DNA from: Roseivirga sp. E12
GTDB lineage: Bacteria > Bacteroidota > Bacteroidia > Cytophagales > Cyclobacteriaceae
Direction: 5' to 3'
NCBI RefSeq assembly: GCF_017592825.1
Contig: NZ_JAGFMD010000008.1
Location: 62,001-126,000 of the forward strand
Length of the DNA: 64,000 nt
This document shows, piece by piece, positions 58,487-64,000 of the stretch. Made by a program: the position numbers and the translations under genes. Within the stretch, counting starts at the first letter, position 1. The number at the start of each line of letters is the position of its first letter. The notes under the pieces were generated by a model. It worked only from the letters and a program-made list of their open reading frames with translations, did not search any database and was not told the origin of the DNA.

Positions 58487-61139
58487 GAATGACGCACCTC
58501 CGAAGTTTTTTAGCAGACTCTTCAAATGGTTCTGCAAGGAGGAATATTTTTTAGAACTACAGGGAGATCTTCAAGAGGAGTTCTCTGAAAACCTGAGCGA
58601 ACATGGATACCCCATTGCCGCTCGATTATATAAAAAAGAAGTCTTGAAAATGATCAGGCCTTCAGTACTCAAAAAAGTCAAACTCAGCAACAACCAAAAT
58701 TTTTCAGCTATGTTCAGAATTAACGCTAAACTCGCTCTCCGAAACCTATTCAAGCACAAACTTTACACTTTTATTAATGTGGGAGGGCTTGCCATAAGTC
58801 TTGCTGTCTGCATGCTTATTTTACTCTACGTTCAAAGCGAAACAAGTTATGATAATTACCATCCCAATAAAGACAGGCTTTATCGTGTAGCACTGGATAG
58901 GTTCTATCCAGATCACACTTCTCACTACGCTGTTACTCCATATTCCATGGCCGAACAGGCAGCCATCGACTTTCCAGAAGTGGAGGCATTCTGTCGAATC
59001 TTTCCTGGCTTTGGCATCAATGTGACTTACGAGAATGAAACTTTCTTAGAGAACGACCTGAGGGCAGCTGACAAGAATTTTTTCGACCTTTTTGGCATCA
59101 AATTATTAAGCGGAAGCAAATCAGAACTGTTTAATGTCCAAAACGCAGTTATACTTTCCGAAAGCACTGCCTTAAAATATTTTGGTCAGGATGAAGCAGT
59201 TGGAAAAATTCTAAAATCAGACTTAGGAGATTTAATTGTAACGGGTATTGCCGAAGACACTCCCGAGAACACTCACTTCGAGTTCGACCTCTTAATCAAC
59301 CTAGAATTACTCACCTTTCTTCAGGCCAACTTTGTAAACTTCTCGGTGCATAATTATCTCTTGCTCAAAGAAGGTGTGGACCCAGAATTAATCAATAAGA
59401 AATATGTAGATCTAGTAGAGCAATATGCTGCTGGGCAAATCGAAAGAAATCAAAAAATCTCATTCGAAGAGTTTAAAGCCAGTGGTAATGGGTACAATTA
59501 CTTCCTACAACCTGTAACAGACATTCACTTGAAATCTCAGTTAGAAGCAGAGTTTGAAGCCAATGGCAATATCACTTATATCTATATCTTCTTATCGATA
59601 GCGGTGTTCATTGTTGCCTTAGCCGCTGTCAACTTTATCAATTTGGCCACAGCTAGGTCTACAGAAAGGGCGAAAGAAGTTGGTATTCGAAAGGTTTTAG
59701 GGTCAGAGAAAAAGCAACTTATTAGCCAGTTCTTGATAGAATCAATCTTCGTGAGTCTTGCCGGAATGTTAATCGCAGTCGGCTTAGTCTTCCTGATTAC
59801 TCCAGCTTTTAATGGCTTTACAGATAAGTCGATTCTGCTCAGTAATTTTACTACTGCCACCAACATTGGCATCCTGACCATCTTCAGTCTTGTACTGGGA
59901 GGCATAGCTGGCATTTACCCTGCTTTTGTATTGTCATCCTTCCAACCAGTTGTTGTACTCAAGGGTAAAATGATCCACAGCAAAAACGGTGCGTGGATTC
60001 GAAATGGACTCGTGGTTTTTCAATTTTTCATTTCCATAGTGCTGATATGCAGCACGCTGATTGTAGGTCAACAAATGCGCTATATGCAAGATAGAAACCT
60101 TGGTTTTGAAAAGGACAATGTCTTAGTCATCGAAAGAGCCTTTAGCGTACCAGATATGGAGACCTTTAAAACAGAAGTTGGTAAAATCCCTGGTGTCAAT
60201 GGCATGGGAGCAGCCAGTGCCATGCCCGGGACCGGAAATTATTTTGGTGCTTCTTTCAGGCTTCAGGGTGTAAATGAATCAATAGCCCTGAACTGTGTCG
60301 TTTTCGCTGATGACTTCCAGGAGACAATGCAAATGGATGTATTAGCCGGTCGCTCCTTTTCAAAAGAATTTCAAGACACACTTTCTCTAATGTTAAACGA
60401 GTCAGCCGTCCGTGCCCTTGGAATTCAAGGCGACCCTGTTGGACAAAGTGTTGTAAATGTACAAGGTGGCAACAACCCTGGTGGTGATGTGGTCTATCAG
60501 GTAGCCGGTGTCGTTAAAGACTATAACTATAAATCACTTCATACTGAAATCACACCGATGGCTATTTTTAGTGCCGAAAGTGCCTTTGGAGGAAATGTGG
60601 GCAACCTTGCACTCAAGATCGATCCAAATCAAGCTGCAAGCATAGTAGAGTCTATACGCGAAATCTGGAGGGAGCAAGCACCGAATCAAACTTATGTCTA
60701 TAGCTTTCTCGATGATTCACTCCTTGAACTTTATGAAGCTGAAAAGAAGTCCGGAGATCTTTTCTTAGTGTTTACAGGTATAGCTATTTGGATTGCTTGC
60801 ATAGGCCTTTTTGGATTAGCAACCTTCATTATCGGCAGCAGGATCAAAGAAATTGGGGTTAGAAAAGTGTTGGGTGCCACTTCAGCAAGAGTGGTCTTTC
60901 TCCTCATGAGCGACTTTAACAAGCTAATCTTTATTGCTGTGTTACTGGCCATCCCAGCTGCCATTTGGGTAATGGGTCAATGGCTCGAAGGCTTTGCCTA
61001 TCGTATCAACATGATCGACACTTGGATCTCCTTTGTCATTGGGGGAGTTGTGTCTCTTGCCGTAGCTTGGCTGACGGTAAGCTATCACTCGATTAAAGCA
61101 GCGATGTCTAACCCAGTAAAGAATCTGAGAACGGAGTAG
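58476..61139 (+). CDS. Orphan MacB/FtsX-type permease with prefix domain, module 5
   Basis: This 887-residue protein has prefix domain RLFKWFCKEEYFLELQGDLQ to YKKEVLKMIRPSVLKK, grouping with modules 3 and 4. The membrane part (ALRNLFKHKLYTFINVGGLA) groups with module 2. FtsX motifs KEVGIRKVLGSEKKQ near 399 and KEIGVRKVLGATSAR near 790. It ends NPVKNLRTE. It shares a 30-base identical DNA stretch with module 3 (58647-58676). Confidence 0.88.
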   Translation: MPHKNDAPPKFFSRLFKWFCKEEYFLELQGDLQEEFSENLSEHGYPIAARLYKKEVLKMIRPSVLKKVKLSNNQNFSAMFRINAKLALRNLFKHKLYTFINVGGLAISLAVCMLILLYVQSETSYDNYHPNKDRLYRVALDRFYPDHTSHYAVTPYSMAEQAAIDFPEVEAFCRIFPGFGINVTYENETFLENDLRAADKNFFDLFGIKLLSGSKSELFNVQNAVILSESTALKYFGQDEAVGKILKSDLGDLIVTGIAEDTPENTHFEFDLLINLELLTFLQANFVNFSVHNYLLLKEGVDPELINKKYVDLVEQYAAGQIERNQKISFEEFKASGNGYNYFLQPVTDIHLKSQLEAEFEANGNITYIYIFLSIAVFIVALAAVNFINLATARSTERAKEVGIRKVLGSEKKQLISQFLIESIFVSLAGMLIAVGLVFLITPAFNGFTDKSILLSNFTTATNIGILTIFSLVLGGIAGIYPAFVLSSFQPVVVLKGKMIHSKNGAWIRNGLVVFQFFISIVLICSTLIVGQQMRYMQDRNLGFEKDNVLVIERAFSVPDMETFKTEVGKIPGVNGMGAASAMPGTGNYFGASFRLQGVNESIALNCVVFADDFQETMQMDVLAGRSFSKEFQDTLSLMLNESAVRALGIQGDPVGQSVVNVQGGNNPGGDVVYQVAGVVKDYNYKSLHTEITPMAIFSAESAFGGNVGNLALKIDPNQAASIVESIREIWREQAPNQTYVYSFLDDSLLELYEAEKKSGDLFLVFTGIAIWIACIGLFGLATFIIGSRIKEIGVRKVLGATSARVVFLLMSDFNKLIFIAVLLAIPAAIWVMGQWLEGFAYRINMIDTWISFVIGGVVSLAVAWLTVSYHSIKAAMSNPVKNLRTE

Positions 61140-61218
61140 GTGTTGGTCAACAGTTGAATTACCACGAAAATTCCGTCAGGCGCTAGTCCTACAAAATTGT
61201 CTTCTGATGTCTAAAAAC

Positions 61219-61257
61219 AACGATGAGCTGATCGCTTATTTCGATCAGCTCATCGTT
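61219..61257 (-). terminator. Strong hairpin between module 5 and the acylase gene
   Basis: A perfect 16-bp stem (61219-61234 with 61242-61257) with a seven-base loop. The T-run is on the minus strand (GTTTTTA), so it best serves the acylase gene, whose stop is about 60 bases upstream on that strand. It may also block readthrough from module 5. Confidence 0.82.
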
Positions 61258-61316
61258 CTAATTCTGATTGAGGGTTTCACAATCCGGAAACGACCTAATT
61301 AACTGTTTATTGATTC

Positions 61317-63488
61317 CTATTTCCTGGACCCAGGTCTATATGTCTCTTGCGCCCGAGCTTCCACGTCCTCTTTGTAGTATGCTACATCTTTGAACTGCTT
61401 ATCCGCATATCGCTGCGCCTGATCTACGAAGTGAGGTGAGTTAGGATCATTGCTTTGACCACCGGCCAACATACTCTTTGCTTTTACTTTATCACCGAAC
61501 TCAACCATGGCCACAAAGCTATTACCTCTATAACCATAGATCTTTTTGCTACCATTAAAGCTTCTAGCACCATAAGCCGCCAAAGCTCCCCAACGGCTAG
61601 TGGTCATTCCTACAGGAATGCTTGGCGCATTATCGTCATATTGTAAGTCCATATCGCCTGAAAGTCTCTGGAAGCGATTATAGTCTCCCCAAGGAGTCTC
61701 CCATGTACCAAAGTCTTCGGTAATTGCAGCCACAGCCTCTTCAAAAATAGAGATGCGCTCAGCATAAGGCGATCCTGTTCCAAAATAGTCGAATCGTTCG
61801 TTCCCTCTTAAGCCTTCTGGATTCTTCCCTTTTCGGTTGTAAATAGTACCATAGAAATGTGCCAAACTCATGGCCACCGACTCTTTCGAAGTCTTCAAAT
61901 CCCAATTCTTCAATGCCTGATAAGGACCTCTCAAGGATCTCATTTTAGCTGGACTACTTTCGATAGCCTTTAATAATCCAGGGATCACCTTTTCGAAGGC
62001 TGGCAGGTAAGGATCATGAGCCAATTCAATTAAGCCATCAATGGTCAGGTCTTTGGCTTTGCTCAACATTTGTACAGCATGTACTCCTCTAAAGTTCTCT
62101 GCGTCTGGTGCCATATAGAAAGGATAATCTTCCCTCTTTGGACTGAATTCTGCAGCAGCTGTGAATGGCGTTGAGTTACAGTTCTGAATCCAACCATTAC
62201 CCGGATTCACAATGGTAATGATTTCGTCAAGTTCATGCATCCCTTGCCAATCCGTTGCAGGATTACTCCCATCGACTGGTCTTTGATAGTCAAACTGTGG
62301 GTCACGTTTTGGCACAAAGTCTCCGTGGTAATAGGCAATGGTACCATCTGCATCTGCATAGACTGTATTGTTAGATGAGTTTCTTCTGATTTTCATCATC
62401 TCCCAAAACTCCTCATGATTCGAGGTCTTCGATCGGGTGAACGATTGAATAAGGGCATCAACAGGTTCCCAATTTAACTTAGTGGCTACCCATTTATCAT
62501 CAATCTTACCAGTGATTGGTCCGTGATGTGTTCTGTAAGTTGGAAAGGTTCTTTCTTTGATTTCTGTACCATCTTTATACTTCAAGGTCACCTCGTCTAC
62601 TTCTACATCTCTCCATTCTTCACCATACTTATACTGAAGTTTCCCATCACGTTCTTCCACAGTCTCTAAGAAATCGTCCATGAAGTCAACTCGTGTGGAA
62701 GTATGCATCCAACCATTCTTCTCATTAAAACCTTGGTATATGAAAAACTGCCCCCATGTTGCGGCACCATAAGCATTCAATCCCTCTTCACTCACAACTT
62801 GAGACTCACCCCTGAAATAGAATGAGGTGTGCGGGTTGATAAGTAACATAGCATTACCAGATGCGGTATGCTCACCCGAAATAGCAAAACCATTCGATCC
62901 GCTAGGCTCCTCCTCAAAAGACTCTTGCGGGGTGATGTCTGCAAATGCCATTGACTTGCCCTCACCGTAAAAGGAACGGATTCTTCGTGTTGATACACTC
63001 TCAATATCACCGCCTATCGATCCTTCGAAAAAGAACATAGGGAACCAAGGTTCGAAACGTGTTAAAACCTTCGGTTGAACTTCAGGGTGAGTATGCAAGT
63101 AGTAATTGATGCCATCGGCATAAGCCTGACATAGTTCTTTGAGCCAATCAGGAGCCGAAGCATAAGCTTCTTTCGCCTCATCTATGGTCATATATAGCCG
63201 AGCTCTTAAGTCGCTGTACAAAGCGGCCTCTCCTTCGGCTTCAGCCAATCGACCGATCGCCCAATAATAGTTTCTTTCTACTCGTGGAAAATCATCTTCG
63301 CACTGGGCATAGAGCATCCCAAAAACTGCATCTGCATCCGTTTTTCCATAGATATGAGGAACACCATAGTCATCTCGGATAATAGTTACTTGCTCAGCTT
63401 GTGCGGCCCAACGGTCGGCCTCACTGGTAGTACTTGGTTGACAAGCATATAGAAATAGTAATAGAAAGGAGAGGTAAAGATTCTTCAT
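61317..63488 (-). CDS. Penicillin acylase family (Ntn hydrolase) lipoprotein
   Basis: The start is set at cat 63486-63488 (MKNLYLSFLLLFLYACQ), giving a lipoprotein signal with Cys at residue 16 and 723 residues in all. Family marks: VTIIRDDYGVPHIYGKTDAD near the N-terminus, the predicted autocleavage site with nucleophile Ser near residue 198 (EPSG|SNGFAISG), and GNGWIQNCNSTPF. Such enzymes cleave amide bonds of N-acyl substrates (penicillin, cephalosporin, acyl-homoserine lactones). Substrate unknown. It probably acts in the periplasm or on the outer membrane. Confidence 0.9.
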   Translation of the reverse strand: MKNLYLSFLLLFLYACQPSTTSEADRWAAQAEQVTIIRDDYGVPHIYGKTDADAVFGMLYAQCEDDFPRVERNYYWAIGRLAEAEGEAALYSDLRARLYMTIDEAKEAYASAPDWLKELCQAYADGINYYLHTHPEVQPKVLTRFEPWFPMFFFEGSIGGDIESVSTRRIRSFYGEGKSMAFADITPQESFEEEPSGSNGFAISGEHTASGNAMLLINPHTSFYFRGESQVVSEEGLNAYGAATWGQFFIYQGFNEKNGWMHTSTRVDFMDDFLETVEERDGKLQYKYGEEWRDVEVDEVTLKYKDGTEIKERTFPTYRTHHGPITGKIDDKWVATKLNWEPVDALIQSFTRSKTSNHEEFWEMMKIRRNSSNNTVYADADGTIAYYHGDFVPKRDPQFDYQRPVDGSNPATDWQGMHELDEIITIVNPGNGWIQNCNSTPFTAAAEFSPKREDYPFYMAPDAENFRGVHAVQMLSKAKDLTIDGLIELAHDPYLPAFEKVIPGLLKAIESSPAKMRSLRGPYQALKNWDLKTSKESVAMSLAHFYGTIYNRKGKNPEGLRGNERFDYFGTGSPYAERISIFEEAVAAITEDFGTWETPWGDYNRFQRLSGDMDLQYDDNAPSIPVGMTTSRWGALAAYGARSFNGSKKIYGYRGNSFVAMVEFGDKVKAKSMLAGGQSNDPNSPHFVDQAQRYADKQFKDVAYYKEDVEARAQETYRPGSRK

Positions 63489-63563
63489 CAGTTTTAAGGT
63501 TTGCATCTAAATTGACACAAGAAAACTGAAGGATCAAAGGCTTTTTTTTAAATGGAAGTTTGG

Positions 63564-64000
63564 CTACTTGGCCAAAAGATAATTGGTCAGGTCAATGAGT
63601 TCTTGTAAACTTCGCACACTGCCCATCTCAATTTTATACATACCATTGACTACTAAAGTAGGCACATTGGTGACTTTCTTCTCTTCCCAGAGTTTTGCCA
63701 TTTCTTTGGCGCGGTATTCCACTTCCTCCCCATTGAAAAGCCGGTCAAACTCAACCTCATTCACATCGTTTGCCAAAAAGATCTTTTTAATCTCTTCAGG
63801 AGTGTCCATTTTCATCCCTTTGGCATGAATAGCAGCAAAAAACTGCCTAGTGAGTTCCTTCTCCATATCCAATTCACCCATAGTGACAAAAGCCTTCACA
63901 ATATCAAATTGAGCCTTTTCATTGTCTCTAGGAAGGTAATCGACATGAGATTTTCTGAATATAGCTTCAGAGCCTAAAGACGCTTCAAGGGTATCCACTA
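63564..64000 (-). CDS. DsbA-like thiol:disulfide protein, N-terminus beyond window
   Basis: About 145 residues of the C-terminal part are present; the frame is open to base 64000, so the apparent GTG near 63998 is not a reliable start. The all-helical insert (TRQFFAAIHAKGMKMDTPEE) and the cis-Pro region (VTNVPTLVVNGMYKI) match DsbA/DsbL-type oxidases. The catalytic CXXC is expected outside the window. It would help form disulfides in exported proteins. Confidence 0.85.
   Translation of the reverse strand, partial: VDTLEASLGSEAIFRKSHVDYLPRDNEKAQFDIVKAFVTMGELDMEKELTRQFFAAIHAKGMKMDTPEEIKKIFLANDVNEVEFDRLFNGEEVEYRAKEMAKLWEEKKVTNVPTLVVNGMYKIEMGSVRSLQELIDLTNYLLAK

Noticed and set aside
43779-61139. 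Transposon or prophage origin of the five-module array
   Set aside because: No transposase, integrase, terminal repeats or phage genes are seen; internal duplication explains the repeats better.
63996-63998. GTG as a real start of the DsbA-like gene
   Set aside because: The frame is open to the window edge and the N-terminal thioredoxin half with CXXC is missing, so the gene simply continues outside.

Overview
The window reads as chromosomal DNA of a member of the Bacteroidota, most likely a Cytophagales-type marine or environmental heterotroph. The genus is not determinable from sequence reading alone. The evidence is: promoters of the TTTG-N19/20-TAnnTTTG type instead of TTGACA/TATAAT; little sign of Shine-Dalgarno sequences; Bacteroidota-type versions of RpoA, L17 and a DUF3467 gene beside rpoC; SprB-like repeats; and many lipoproteins with Bacteroidota-style signal peptides.

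Layout. 1-3424: a truncated acyl-CoA carboxylase carboxyltransferase gene (minus), then a Ppx/GppA phosphatase and an Ldh2-type malate/lactate dehydrogenase (plus). 3414-7530 (minus): a beta-barrel protein, a DivIC/FtsB-like division protein, a cytochrome-type lipoprotein, enolase and carA. 7677-22102 (minus): a long S10-spc-alpha ribosomal block from rplC to rplQ, with secY, map, infA and rpoA. 22234-24288 (minus): a three-gene accessory cassette (small Cys-rich exported peptide, DUF4221-like lipoprotein, second lipoprotein). It lies between rpsJ and rplC, genes that are normally neighbours. 24398-27697: rpsJ, fusA, rpsG and rpsL. 27895-41459 (minus): tRNA-Tyr, tRNA-Gly, tRNA-Thr, tuf, tRNA-Trp, secE, nusG, rplKAJL, rpoBC and a DUF3467 gene, in transcript order. 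41767-43547 (plus): a biotinyl carrier protein, pyrH and frr.

43779-61139 (plus) is the accessory highlight. It holds five consecutive modules, each a PadR-family repressor gene overlapping or abutting a gene for a large orphan MacB/FtsX-type permease with a cytoplasmic N-terminal prefix domain. No ABC ATPase gene is present. Modules 2-5 each carry a pair of operator-like direct repeats 31-32 bp apart just upstream of padR. Module relationships look mosaic: PadR and the prefix domain group as (1,2) against (3,4,5), while the membrane parts group as (1,3,4) against (2,5). An ECF sigma factor and an SRPBCC protein sit between modules 2 and 3, and both are preceded by the same bipartite motif GCTGTAACAC-N15-ATCWWA. 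61317-64000 (minus): a penicillin-acylase family lipoprotein and a truncated DsbA-like gene.

The five promoters in front of the translation and transcription operons share the same start of transcript (GCAGYCC, usually followed at once by a small hairpin). The carA promoter has the same core but lacks this leader. That suggests a common regulatory feature of growth-related operons here.
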